Source of the DNA: an uncultured Eubacteriales bacterium
GTDB taxonomy: Bacteria; Bacillota; Clostridia; Oscillospirales; CAG-272
Length of the DNA stretch: 64,000 nucleotides
Assembly: GCA_934446065.1 (NCBI GenBank)
Contig: CAKSDP010000004.1
Coordinates: forward strand, 28,140 to 92,139
Direction of reading: 5' to 3'
The notes under the pieces were generated by a model that did not search any database, was not told where the DNA came from, and saw only the letters and a program-made list of their open reading frames with translations. This document shows, in pieces, positions 24,438 to 32,696 of this stretch. Made by a program: the position numbers and the translations under genes. Each line of letters starts with the position of its first letter. Positions within the stretch are counted from its first letter, which is position 1.

Positions 24438-25223
24438 TCAGTCGGTATAGGAGTATACCTCGCCGCACTCTATGTATGACGTCGGGATTTCGGGATAACG
24501 CGCCGCGATAATGTCGCATATGTGCATCATCCCGGCGCGCTCGCTTCCGACGTGACCGAGAATGAGCATCGCCTTCGGAATACCAAGCTCGGCGTAGTCG
24601 CGCACAAGCTCCGCGTCCGCCCACTCGCAGATCTCGCCCGCGATAACGACATCGCACGCCTCGACCTCTTGTGCGATCCCGCCGACAGCGCCGAACGAAC
24701 ACCCGATGAGCTTTGCGGGAGCATCGGCATCACCGACAATGCGCACGTGACGGATGCCGAGCTTTTCTTCAATCCGGCATGCAAGCTCGCGCGCCGTCGT
24801 CGCCTCGCGCAGACGAAACCTGTTTACGGCGTAGCGAACAGGCTCAAGCGTGCCCGCATCCTCGTCAAACCCCATGTATTTAAGCTCGCCCGCGCATATC
24901 ATGTCGGGCACTGCGGCGTGCGCGTGATCGTGATAGCGGAATACGGTCAGCCCGAGCTTCTGCGCAAGCTCCCGCTTCATCGCGGCTGCGCGGTCGGGGA
25001 TTTCGTCGTCCATGTGTCGGTGAAACATCGGCTCGTGTACGATGAGAAAATTCGCACCGCGGCGCGACGCTTCACGCATCACCTTCGGCGTTGGAATCAT
25101 CGCCACCGCAACGCCCGTGATCTCGGCATCGGGATCGCCAATCTTGCAGGTGTCGCAGGTGTTCGTGTAATCGTGATCCGGCGCCATGGCGCACAGATCG
25201 TAAAACAGCTCTCGTATCTTCAT
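24438..25223 (-). CDS. Nif3-like dinuclear-metal protein
   Basis: A 261-residue protein of the NIF3/YbgI-like family, widely conserved hexamers with a dinuclear metal centre; activity is poorly defined, with GTP cyclohydrolase-like or stress roles proposed. The metal-ligand motifs LIVHEPMFH (H63, H68) and GHVGSERAGM near residue 218 are visible. The typical HHP is replaced by VHEP, which places it in a divergent branch. GGAG lies seven bases from the ATG. It follows the 2-oxoacid dehydrogenase operon behind a terminator. Confidence 0.82.
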   Translation of the reverse strand: MKIRELFYDLCAMAPDHDYTNTCDTCKIGDPDAEITGVAVAMIPTPKVMREASRRGANFLIVHEPMFHRHMDDEIPDRAAAMKRELAQKLGLTVFRYHDHAHAAVPDMICAGELKYMGFDEDAGTLEPVRYAVNRFRLREATTARELACRIEEKLGIRHVRIVGDADAPAKLIGCSFGAVGGIAQEVEACDVVIAGEICEWADAELVRDYAELGIPKAMLILGHVGSERAGMMHICDIIAARYPEIPTSYIECGEVYSYTD

Positions 25224-25276
25224 TTTGCATCTCCTCTCTCCTATATCCGTGTTCGGATCGTGCCCTCAGAGCTTCA

Positions 25277-25311
25277 AGAAAAGCGGGCTGCCGCGGCGAA
25301 GCGACAGCCCG
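25277..25311 (-). terminator. Terminator of the 2-oxoacid dehydrogenase operon
   Basis: Minus-strand hairpin CGGGCTG/CAGCCCG with an inner CGC/GCG pair (25284-25311) followed by GCTTTTCTT. It lies just after the E1 stop codon. Confidence 0.8.
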
Positions 25312-25341
25312 TATTTGACTGCTTGATTATTGTCGGACGGC

Positions 25342-27831
25342 TCAGACGCCCTTCTTCGAGCGATTTACGTGCTCGGCTTCGGTCTCGTTTATCGTGCAGA
25401 CGCGACCCTCGATGGGCAGAAGCTTCTCGGAGATAACGTCGATTATGCCCTCAGCCTGCGGGAAGTAGTGGCGCTCAAGCTCGAACGCAGGCGTGATCCA
25501 GTTGCGGGAACCGAATACAGCCGGCGGAGCGTCGAGATAGTCGAACGCCATCTCGGTGATGTTGGACGCCATGTCGCGCATAACGGAACCGCGATCGACT
25601 GCGTCGCCGACGATGATGATGCGGCCGGTCTTCTTGACGCTCTCGATCACAGGCTCGTAGTTGAACGGAACGATCGAGCGTGCGTCGATGACCTCAGCCT
25701 CGATGCCGTATTTTTCGGACAGGATCTTTGCCGCGTCAAGCGCACGGTACAGAACGGCGCCGATCGTGAGGATCGTAACGTCCTTGCCCTCGCGCTTTAC
25801 GTCCGGCAGACCCGGCTCGACCTCGTAGTAGTCGGTCGGGATGCCGCCCTCGTGGAACTTCTCGCCGATGTCGTAGATGCGCTGGCTCTCGAAGAAGATG
25901 ACGGGGTCGGTGCCGCGAAGCGCCGCGTTCATAAGACCCTTTGCATCGTAAGGAGTAGCGGGGAAGAACACCTTGAGTCCGGGGATGTGTGCGCAGAGCG
26001 CGGTCCAGTCCTGAGAGTGCTGTGCGCCGTACTTGGAGCCGACGGACACACGGACGACCACGGGCATCTTGAGGATGCCTGCGCTCATCGACTGCCATTT
26101 AGAGAGCTGGTTGAAGATCTCGTCGCCTGCGCAGCCGATGAAGTCGGCGTACATAAGCTCGACGATAGCGCGGCCGCCTGCCATAGCGTAACCGACGGCG
26201 GAGCCGACGATCGCGGACTCGGAGATAGGCGCGTTGAAGAAGCGGTGGTATGGCAGAGCCTCGGTGAGACCGCGGTAAACGGCGAACGCGCCGCCCCAGT
26301 CTCTGTTGTCCTCGCCGTATGCGATGAGGGTCGGATCCTCGTAGAACTTGTCGATGATAGACTCAAACAGAGCGTCGCGGAGTCCGACGACCTTGATCTT
26401 CGGAACCTCCTTGCCGTTCTCATCGTAAGCGAAGCGGGACTTTGTTGCGAGCTGCTTCAGTCTCGGGTTCTCCTCCTTGGGCATGAGAACCTCAGGCTCT
26501 CTTGTGGTATCCATGGAGGGAGTGTTGGTGTTGGAGAACATGATGGAGGAGATCATGTCGGGATCGCGGTCGAGATCCATTCTCGGGGAGATGGAGTCGT
26601 CGGTCGCCATGCGGCAGATCTTCGTGACTCTGCGGATGATGTCCTCCTCGATCGCGTCGAATTCCTCCTCGGTCGCGATCTTGCCTGCGACCATCTTGTG
26701 TCTGTATGCGGCGATCGGGCAAGCTTCCTTCCATGCCTCGATCTCCTCGGGAGTACGGTAGGTGGAGGAGTCGGAAGGGGAGTGACCGCTCACGCGGTAG
26801 GTCGTTACCTCAAGGAGTGCGGGGCCGCGTCCGGAGGTGAGAAGCTCCTTCTTGCGGGTGGTAGCGTCGATGACTGCGAGCGGGTCGTAGCCGTTGACTC
26901 TCTCTGCGTGCATCTGATCGGGGTTGAAGCCTGCGCCGAGTCTTGCGGGAACGCCGAAGCCCATGGTCTCGCCCTGGGTCTGACCGCCCATGCCATAGAA
27001 GTTGTTGAACACGTTGAAGAGGATCGGCATACCGCCGTCGTCGTACTTACCGTCCATGCCCCACAGCTTTGTGATCTGATCCATGGAGGAGAAGTTGAGC
27101 GACTCGAGCACGGGTCCGCGTCCGAGCGCGCCGTCACCGGAGTTTGCGATGACGATGCCGCGCTTGTGGTTTGCTCTCTTGTAGAGTGCTGCGCCGAGCG
27201 CTACGGGAGCAGCGCCGCCGACGATCGCGTTGTTCGGGAAGATGCCGAACGGGATGAAGAAGGCGTGCATGGATCCGCCGAGACCGCGGTTGAAGCCGGT
27301 CGTGCGTGCGAAGATCTCTGCGAGTGCGCCGTAGAGGAGGAAGTCGATCGCGAGGTCGCGGACATCTGCACGTCCGCCGTCGTGATTCTTCTCAACGACA
27401 GAGAGGATGGTTCCGCCGAGGAACTCCTTCATGATGTCGTACAGCTCGTCGTCGTCAAGCTTGTGGATGGACGAGAGTCCCTTAGCGAGGATCTCGCCGT
27501 GGCTGCGGTGCGAGCCGAACGTGAAGTCGTTTATGTCGAGGCAATACGCCTGACCGACTGCGGATGCTTCCTGACCGATCGAGAGGTGAGCGGGGCCGGG
27601 ATTGTGATACTCGACGCCGTTGTAGACGCTCTTTGTCTTGATCTCGTTCAGCATCGTCTCAAACTCGCGGATGATTCTCATATCGCGGTAGATGCGGAGG
27701 AAGTCGTCCTTTGTGTACAGCTTCTTCTCCTGCGCCAGTGTTTTCTTGTACTGGCACAGCGGTATATTCTCAAACTTTATTTCTCCCGCTTCAAAGACTT
27801 TCGCGGGATCTACATACTGACTCTTCGGCAT
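25342..27831 (-). CDS. Fused 2-oxoacid dehydrogenase E1 component (alpha and beta in one chain)
   Basis: TPP-dependent decarboxylase of a pyruvate/acetoin/branched-chain 2-oxoacid dehydrogenase complex, 829 residues. Residues 40-420 are the E1-alpha part, with HNPGPAHLSIGQEA and SHRSHGEILAKG. The TPP motif runs from GDG (232-234) to NN (276-277), longer than usual by more than ten residues. From about 480 the E1-beta part begins (GLRDALFESIIDKF, GEDNRDWGGAF, SESAIVG, MYADFIGCAGDEI), ending in the transketolase C-terminal domain. Alpha and beta are normally separate; fused forms are known in a few lineages. It is the last gene after DeoR, E2 and Lpd, with a repeat between Lpd and E1. The 2-oxoacid is not evident. 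Confidence 0.93.
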   Translation of the reverse strand: MPKSQYVDPAKVFEAGEIKFENIPLCQYKKTLAQEKKLYTKDDFLRIYRDMRIIREFETMLNEIKTKSVYNGVEYHNPGPAHLSIGQEASAVGQAYCLDINDFTFGSHRSHGEILAKGLSSIHKLDDDELYDIMKEFLGGTILSVVEKNHDGGRADVRDLAIDFLLYGALAEIFARTTGFNRGLGGSMHAFFIPFGIFPNNAIVGGAAPVALGAALYKRANHKRGIVIANSGDGALGRGPVLESLNFSSMDQITKLWGMDGKYDDGGMPILFNVFNNFYGMGGQTQGETMGFGVPARLGAGFNPDQMHAERVNGYDPLAVIDATTRKKELLTSGRGPALLEVTTYRVSGHSPSDSSTYRTPEEIEAWKEACPIAAYRHKMVAGKIATEEEFDAIEEDIIRRVTKICRMATDDSISPRMDLDRDPDMISSIMFSNTNTPSMDTTREPEVLMPKEENPRLKQLATKSRFAYDENGKEVPKIKVVGLRDALFESIIDKFYEDPTLIAYGEDNRDWGGAFAVYRGLTEALPYHRFFNAPISESAIVGSAVGYAMAGGRAIVELMYADFIGCAGDEIFNQLSKWQSMSAGILKMPVVVRVSVGSKYGAQHSQDWTALCAHIPGLKVFFPATPYDAKGLMNAALRGTDPVIFFESQRIYDIGEKFHEGGIPTDYYEVEPGLPDVKREGKDVTILTIGAVLYRALDAAKILSEKYGIEAEVIDARSIVPFNYEPVIESVKKTGRIIIVGDAVDRGSVMRDMASNITEMAFDYLDAPPAVFGSRNWITPAFELERHYFPQAEGIIDVISEKLLPIEGRVCTINETEAEHVNRSKKGV

Positions 27832-27883
27832 TTCTTTTATTACCTTTCTTTATGTTGATTTTTTACGGGATAAGAGGGAATTT

Positions 27884-27968
27884 CTGCGGGACACCCCTTT
27901 TTGAGAATTTTTGCGGGACACCCCTTTTTTGCAAAAGGTGTTTCCCGCGCCCTTCCTCAAAAACTTTC
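27884..27968 (-). repeat. Hairpin repeat R2, copy 3, with a tandem partial unit
   Basis: Read on the minus strand: AAAGTTTTTGAGGAAGGGC leads into arms GCGGGAAACACCTTTT and AAAAAAGGGGTGTCCCGC (27913-27948). A second partial unit (AAAAAGGGGTGTCCCGC, 27886-27905) then repeats the right arm. It lies inside the dehydrogenase operon, in the 187 bases between lpd and E1. Confidence 0.75.
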
Positions 27969-28018
27969 GGGCAAATAATATACATTAGTTATTGCAGACT
28001 TGGAGTTTTTTGTTCGCC

Positions 28019-29395
28019 TTAAAATGTGAACATTCCCTCGCGGATGACTTCGCAAACGGTGGGATGGGGGAATACGAGCTTTTGAACATCGGTGACGCGC
28101 TGTTCGGAGGCGACCATCGCTGCCGCACCGTAGATGATCTCCGATGCGTAGGAGCCGATCATGTGAACGCCGATTACCTTCTTGTGCGTCTTTTCGATGA
28201 CGATCTTTACAAAGCCGTCGCCGCCCTCGACCTCGGCAACATAGCGTCCGCTGTATTTCAGCGTGAGCTTGTGCTCCTCGGCGTCGATGCCGTGCGCCTT
28301 TGCACTCTCGAGCGTCTCGCCGACGGTGGCAACCTCCGGCTTCGTGTAGATCACAGCCGGGATCGCAAGATAATCGACGCGGTCGGCGCGGCCGAGCATC
28401 GTATTTACAGCAGCTTCGCCCTCGCGATACGCCGTGTGTGCAAGCATACTGCGGCCGTTTACATCGCCCGCAGCGTAAATTCCGGGGATGTTCGTCCGTC
28501 CGGAGTCGTCGGTCACAACGGCACCGCGCTCGAGCCTGACGCCAAGCTCCTCGAGACCAAGCCCCGCAGTACGTGCGCGTCTGCCCGTCGATACGAGGAT
28601 CACGTCCGCGTCAAGAGTTACGGCTGCGCCGTCGCGCTCATACTTCAGCTTGCCCGCACCGGGCGTGCCCGATACCTCGCAAACCTTAGCGCCGAGAATG
28701 AATTTGATCCCGAGCGCCTCAAGCGATTTTTGGAGCGAGCGGGAGATCTCCGCGTCTGTCGGTCCCGCGATCTTGTCGAGCATCTCGACTACCGTGACTT
28801 CGCATCCGACCGACGCAAAGTACGACGCCATCTCAAGCCCGATAACACCGCCGCCGATAACGGATACGCGGCGCGGCAGAGTCTCAAGATCGAGCACCTC
28901 GCGGTTCGTCACCGCAAGTCCGGAGGCAACAGCCTCGCGAAGTCCCGGAACGGGCGGAACCACCGCGTCGCTTCCGGTGCATACGAGCACGTTTTTCGCC
29001 TCGTATCTCTCGCCTGCCGCCTCAGCGGTGAAGCCGGATGCTCCCTTTGCGACCAGCTTTGCCGTCGCAGTTACTACCGTAACGCCCGCGCCGCGCATCT
29101 TTGCTCCGATGCCGGATACAAGCGTCCGTACAACTTTGTTCTTGCGTGCGATTACCGCCGCGTGATCGAATTTTACGTCGCCGACGGTCACACCGTAGTC
29201 GGCGCTGTGAAGCGCGGAGGTGTACAGCTTCGCCGAGTTCAGCAGCGTTTTTGTCGGGATGCAGCCTTCGTTCAGGCAAACACCGCCGAGCGCACGCTCC
29301 TCGAAAAGTATAACTTTCATTCCGGAGTGCGCCGCACGCTCAGCTGCATTGTAGCCGGCGGGACCGCCTCCGAGTATCATAAGATCGTATGTCAT
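28019..29395 (-). CDS. lpdA: Dihydrolipoyl dehydrogenase (E3)
   Basis: FAD/NAD flavoenzyme that reoxidises the lipoyl arm of the E2 component; 458 residues. FAD-binding GGGPAGYNAAE is at the N-terminus, the redox-active disulfide is C40-C45 (GGVCLNEGCIPTK), and the NAD-binding GGGVIGLE is near residue 180. The C-terminal catalytic HPTVCEVI keeps the His and Glu of the family. I start at ATG 29395, with GGAGG five bases upstream. A GTG at 29410 overlaps the E2 stop but has no ribosome binding site. The protein has no lipoyl domain of its own. Confidence 0.95.
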   Translation of the reverse strand: MTYDLMILGGGPAGYNAAERAAHSGMKVILFEERALGGVCLNEGCIPTKTLLNSAKLYTSALHSADYGVTVGDVKFDHAAVIARKNKVVRTLVSGIGAKMRGAGVTVVTATAKLVAKGASGFTAEAAGERYEAKNVLVCTGSDAVVPPVPGLREAVASGLAVTNREVLDLETLPRRVSVIGGGVIGLEMASYFASVGCEVTVVEMLDKIAGPTDAEISRSLQKSLEALGIKFILGAKVCEVSGTPGAGKLKYERDGAAVTLDADVILVSTGRRARTAGLGLEELGVRLERGAVVTDDSGRTNIPGIYAAGDVNGRSMLAHTAYREGEAAVNTMLGRADRVDYLAIPAVIYTKPEVATVGETLESAKAHGIDAEEHKLTLKYSGRYVAEVEGGDGFVKIVIEKTHKKVIGVHMIGSYASEIIYGAAAMVASEQRVTDVQKLVFPHPTVCEVIREGMFTF

Positions 29396-29406
29396 GGCGC
29401 CCTCCG

Positions 29407-30708
29407 TCACTTCGCAAGAAGCATCGTGAAATTCTCAAGCGCCGAGCAAAGCTCATGCAGGAATTTCGCCGCCGGAGCGCCGTCGACCGCCCTGTGGTCG
29501 AACGTGAGCGAAAGCCCCATCGCCGGATAGACCGAGCCGTCGTCGCGCATACGGTTTACCGTCGTGCAAACGCCGAGGATCGCCGTCTGCGGGGGATTGA
29601 TAACGGGGGTGAAGCTCTCGATGCCGAGCGAGCCGAGGTTGGTCACCGTGAACGAGCCGCCGCTCATCTCATCGGGAGTGAGCGCGCCGTCGCGCGCCTT
29701 CGCCGCGAGCGCCTTCGCATCAGCGGAAATGTCGGCAAGACTCTTTGTGTCTGCCGCAAATACCGTCGGCACGAGAAGTCCGCGATCGGTGTCAACTGCA
29801 ACGCCGATGTTCGCGTGCGCGTAGCTTCTGATCACGTCGTCCTTCAGCGTCGCGTTGATGAACGGGTACTTCGGCAGAACGCGCGATACCGCGTAGAGCA
29901 CGATGTCGTTCAGCGTAACGCGCGAAAGCCCCATCTCCTCGCCCTTCGCCTTGAGCAGCTTGCGGTACGCGAGAATGTCGGTCGCGTCGAACGATGCGTT
30001 CAGCGTGAGCTGAGCCATCTCGGAGAGGGATGCGTGCATCGAACGGGAGATAGCCTTTCTTATGCCGCTCATCGGGATCTCCGTGAACTCTGCGGCGGAT
30101 ACCGCAGGTGCAGCAGCTGCCACAGTGACCTCTGCCGCTTCCTCGACGGGAGCGGTGTAGCGTCCGCACAGGAAATCCTCGACCGCCGATGTCGGAACCT
30201 TGAATCCTGTATCAAGCGCCGCCTCAACGTCGCGCTCGATGATGCGTCCGTGAGGACCGGAGTGAGCCGCGCGGGACAGATCGGCGCCCGTCTTCAGCGC
30301 GAGATTCTTCGCTCTCGGGGAAATGAACACCCTGCCGCCCTCGTGCGCGGGTACTTCGGGTACAGACACAGCCGCAGGCGCCTCAGCCTCGGTCTTAGCC
30401 TCGACAGGTGCTGCCGGAGCGTCCGCTGCTGCGGCTTCCCCGCCGGCGGTGAATGCCGAGATGTCCTCGCCGGGCGTACCAATCACGCAGACGTTCTCGA
30501 GGCAGGTGACAACGTCACCCTCATCGTAGAGATGCGCAAGCATCGTGCCTGCGACCTCCGATACCTCATCAAACGCGGACTTGTCCGTCTCGTATGAGAA
30601 CAGAACATCGCCCGCAGCCACCGTATCACCGACCTTCTTGTTCCATGAGGTGATGATACAGCTTTCAACACTTTGCCCCTGACGGGGCATTATAACTGCT
30701 GTTGCCAT
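29407..30708 (-). CDS. 2-oxoacid dehydrogenase E2, dihydrolipoamide acyltransferase
   Basis: Core acyltransferase of the complex, 433 residues. The single N-terminal lipoyl domain has the lipoylated K43 in ETDKSAF. A long Ala/Pro/Glu linker (residues 85-120) follows, then a peripheral subunit-binding domain near 125-163 (SPRAKNLALKTGADLS). The catalytic domain has DHRAVDG at 404-410 (H405, D409). AGGAA is eight bases from the ATG. It is 30 bases behind the DeoR gene and four bases from lpd in reading sense. No lipoate ligase is seen in the window. Confidence 0.95.
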   Translation of the reverse strand: MATAVIMPRQGQSVESCIITSWNKKVGDTVAAGDVLFSYETDKSAFDEVSEVAGTMLAHLYDEGDVVTCLENVCVIGTPGEDISAFTAGGEAAAADAPAAPVEAKTEAEAPAAVSVPEVPAHEGGRVFISPRAKNLALKTGADLSRAAHSGPHGRIIERDVEAALDTGFKVPTSAVEDFLCGRYTAPVEEAAEVTVAAAAPAVSAAEFTEIPMSGIRKAISRSMHASLSEMAQLTLNASFDATDILAYRKLLKAKGEEMGLSRVTLNDIVLYAVSRVLPKYPFINATLKDDVIRSYAHANIGVAVDTDRGLLVPTVFAADTKSLADISADAKALAAKARDGALTPDEMSGGSFTVTNLGSLGIESFTPVINPPQTAILGVCTTVNRMRDDGSVYPAMGLSLTFDHRAVDGAPAAKFLHELCSALENFTMLLAK

Positions 30709-30738
30709 ATATATGTTCCTTTCAAATTATTGCGTTTT

Positions 30739-31503
30739 TCAGACGACCTCGACCGCAACGCCGAAGCGCTCGGCCTCTGCCGCAAGCTCATCGGGAAGCG
30801 GCGCGTCGCAGACAAGCGCCGTGACCCCCTCGAAATTGCAGAACGTGTACGGGAGACTGCGTCCGATCTTTGACTTGTCCATAAGCATGATAACGCGGTC
30901 GGCTTTTTCGACGACGGCGCGCTTCAGCTCACATTCGGCGTAGTTGCCTCCGGTGAATCCGCTCCGCAGAGAGAGACCCGACGGCGACAGGAATGCAATG
31001 TCAATGTTGATGTCGGCGATAAAACGCATCGCCTGTACTCCCGCGACGGACTGATAATCACGGTCAAGTCTGCCGCCGGTCACGTTTACGATCGGCTGGC
31101 CTATCGCGGCAAGCTCTATTGCCGCAGCTGGGCTTGTGGTCGTGAAATTGAACCGCTCGTTCGGGACATGGCGCACGAGCTGCAGGAGCGTCGAGCCCGA
31201 GTCGATGAAGATCGAGCGTCCCGTTTCGAGATACGATGCCGCCGCCTCGGCGATCTTTTCCTTGGAATATACGTTCTCGCGCATACGGTCGCTCATCGAG
31301 TCGTCGGTGGACGAGGTGATGAACTTCGTCGAGCGTGCGCCGCCGCGCACCTTGATCGCGTCGCCGGTAGATTCAAAGTATGCGATGTCGCGCCGGAGCG
31401 TCATCTCGGATACATCCGGGAATTCTTCCGTCAGCTCTGTGAGCGATACAAACGGCTTTGCCGACAGCATCTCTTTTATGATTCTTCGTCTTTCCTTTAA
31501 CAA
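30739..31503 (-). CDS. DeoR-family transcriptional regulator
   Basis: A 254-residue DeoR-type regulator: N-terminal winged helix (residues 1-57, VSLTELTEEFPDVSEMTLRR) and a C-terminal sugar-phosphate sensor domain with IFIDSGSTLLQL and TTTSPAAAIELA. I start at TTG 31503: GAGGGGG is five bases upstream and the resulting MLKERRRIIKEML is the classic DeoR start. An ATG 27 bases upstream would place the ribosome binding site inside the gene. It is the first gene of the 2-oxoacid dehydrogenase operon and probably controls it and itself. Inverted repeats lie in its promoter. The effector is likely a phosphorylated sugar, by family analogy only. Confidence 0.9.
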   Translation of the reverse strand: MLKERRRIIKEMLSAKPFVSLTELTEEFPDVSEMTLRRDIAYFESTGDAIKVRGGARSTKFITSSTDDSMSDRMRENVYSKEKIAEAAASYLETGRSIFIDSGSTLLQLVRHVPNERFNFTTTSPAAAIELAAIGQPIVNVTGGRLDRDYQSVAGVQAMRFIADINIDIAFLSPSGLSLRSGFTGGNYAECELKRAVVEKADRVIMLMDKSKIGRSLPYTFCNFEGVTALVCDAPLPDELAAEAERFGVAVEVV

Positions 31504-31517
31504 AATATCCCCCTCTC

Positions 31518-31572
31518 TGTGACTATTCACATTTATATTGTTATTTTATCACAAAATGGTGTGAGAAGTCAA
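31518..31572 (-). promoter_or_regulatory. Promoter of the DeoR-led operon with two inverted-repeat operators
   Basis: Minus-strand TTGACT (31567-31572) and TAAAAT (31543-31548) with an 18-base spacer. The inverted repeat TCACA-N6-TGTGA (31549-31564) fills the spacer almost exactly. A second one with the same half-sites, TGTGA-N4-TCACA (31518-31531), lies just after the expected transcription start. Two related palindromes over a promoter fit an autoregulated repressor. Confidence 0.7.
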
Positions 31573-31684
31573 GAGGATTAACAGGTTATTGTGCCCGAAG
31601 GGCGTTGTTTTTTTGCGCGGTGCCGCGCCGAATCGGGCGTTATTGCGTGCGGCATAAATAATTTACAGATTATCCATTGTAAAA

Positions 31685-31714
31685 TTGAGCGGAATCGAAT
31701 ATTATTATTATAAT
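31685..31714 (+). promoter_or_regulatory. Promoter of the DUF5685-dnaJ group
   Basis: TTGAGC (31685-31690) and TATAAT (31709-31714) with an 18-base spacer. The -10 is perfect and the -35 matches at four of six. The start codon follows after 24 bases. Confidence 0.7.
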
Positions 31715-31738
31715 GTAGTTTGAAAGCGGGGTGTGAGT

Positions 31739-32686
31739 GTGCTCGGGTATGTGAGACCCGTCGCACCTGAGCTGCGGGTGCGCGAAAACGAGCTGTACCG
31801 CGCCGTCTACTGTGGGCTTTGCCGATCGATGGGCAAATGTACCGGATGCGCGTCGCGGCTTACGCTCAGCTATGATTTTGCGTTTCTTGCGCTCGTGCGA
31901 TACGCGCTGACCGATACGACCCCGACCGTCGCCCGAGGCAGGTGCATCGTCCACCCGCTCCGCGCCCGACACTACGCCGAAAACTGCGATGCGCTGACGT
32001 ATTCGGCTGCCGCAGCAGCGCTGCTCATGCGCGGCAAGATTTCCGACGATATTGCGGACGAGCATGGGCTCAGGCATATGCGTGCGGCGGCAGTGCTGCC
32101 GTTCGCGTCACACTTTGCCGCTCGCGCCGAGAAGTGCGGCGCACCGGGAATGGACACGGTCGCCGGCGTGATATCGCGGGAGCTTTCAAACCTATCCGCC
32201 CTTGAGCGCGGGAACAGCTCCGACATTGACGCCTGCGCCGATACGTTCGGAAATATTATGGCGGCGGTGTTTGCGGGCGGGCTTGACGGCGCCCCCGCGA
32301 GGATCGCGGCGGAGATCGGCAGATATACCGGGCGATTCATCTACGTCTGTGATGCCGCCGACGATATCGGCGACGACGCGCGGCTCGGCAGATTCAATCC
32401 GTTCCTCTCCTCGTATGGCGCAGATGTGCTTGAGCGCCGCACGACGGGGGATTTTCGCGGCGGACGGCAGAGGAAGCGGACTTTGCTTCCGAAGGATGCC
32501 GCCGAGGGCGTGCTCACCGCAGCAAGGCTCGACCTGCACAAGCTGTGGGACGCATTCGCACTCGTTTCCGGCGCGGATGAGGTTCGCGGAATCATCGAAA
32601 ATATTATCTCGCTCGGGATGACGTCAAAAATGATACAGGCGCTCGGGCTTGTGCCGCCGGACGGCGGAAAAAATAAACGTTTATGA
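31739..32686 (+). CDS. DUF5685 family protein
   Basis: A 315-residue protein of the DUF5685 group. I start at GTG 31739, giving MLGYVRPVAPELRVREN, the typical opening of the family; an upstream GTG at 31733 is possible. Conserved features are the YCGLCRSMGK cysteine motif near residue 28 and a late CDAADDIGDDARLGRFNPF stretch (about residue 213). The latter acidic pattern recalls the metal-binding motif of all-alpha isoprenoid synthases. I do not claim that activity. It is followed 10 bases later by the DnaJ-like gene, a pairing I associate with clostridial genomes. Confidence 0.85.
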   Translation: MLGYVRPVAPELRVRENELYRAVYCGLCRSMGKCTGCASRLTLSYDFAFLALVRYALTDTTPTVARGRCIVHPLRARHYAENCDALTYSAAAAALLMRGKISDDIADEHGLRHMRAAAVLPFASHFAARAEKCGAPGMDTVAGVISRELSNLSALERGNSSDIDACADTFGNIMAAVFAGGLDGAPARIAAEIGRYTGRFIYVCDAADDIGDDARLGRFNPFLSSYGADVLERRTTGDFRGGRQRKRTLLPKDAAEGVLTAARLDLHKLWDAFALVSGADEVRGIIENIISLGMTSKMIQALGLVPPDGGKNKRL

Positions 32687-32696
32687 AGGATGACAT

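Noticed and set aside
25330..27858. An 842-codon open frame on the plus strand, antisense to the fused E1 gene
   Set aside because: It is longer than the real gene only because of the G+C-rich codon bias of the opposite strand. The translation is repetitive Val/Leu/Asp/Glu with no domain, and it has no ribosome binding site, while the minus-strand protein is a clear E1 enzyme.
27886..27948. Tandem GCGGGACACCCC units considered as a CRISPR-like array
   Set aside because: Only two partial units, no spacers of constant length and no cas genes; it is one hairpin repeat with a partial duplication.
29396..29410. Alternative GTG start for lpdA at 29410
   Set aside because: It overlaps the E2 stop but has no ribosome binding site; the ATG at 29395 has GGAGG at proper spacing and gives the standard N-terminus.
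31581..31640. GCCC-GAA-GGGC followed by a T-run as a terminator
   Set aside because: The stem has only four to five pairs and no gene on the plus strand ends there.
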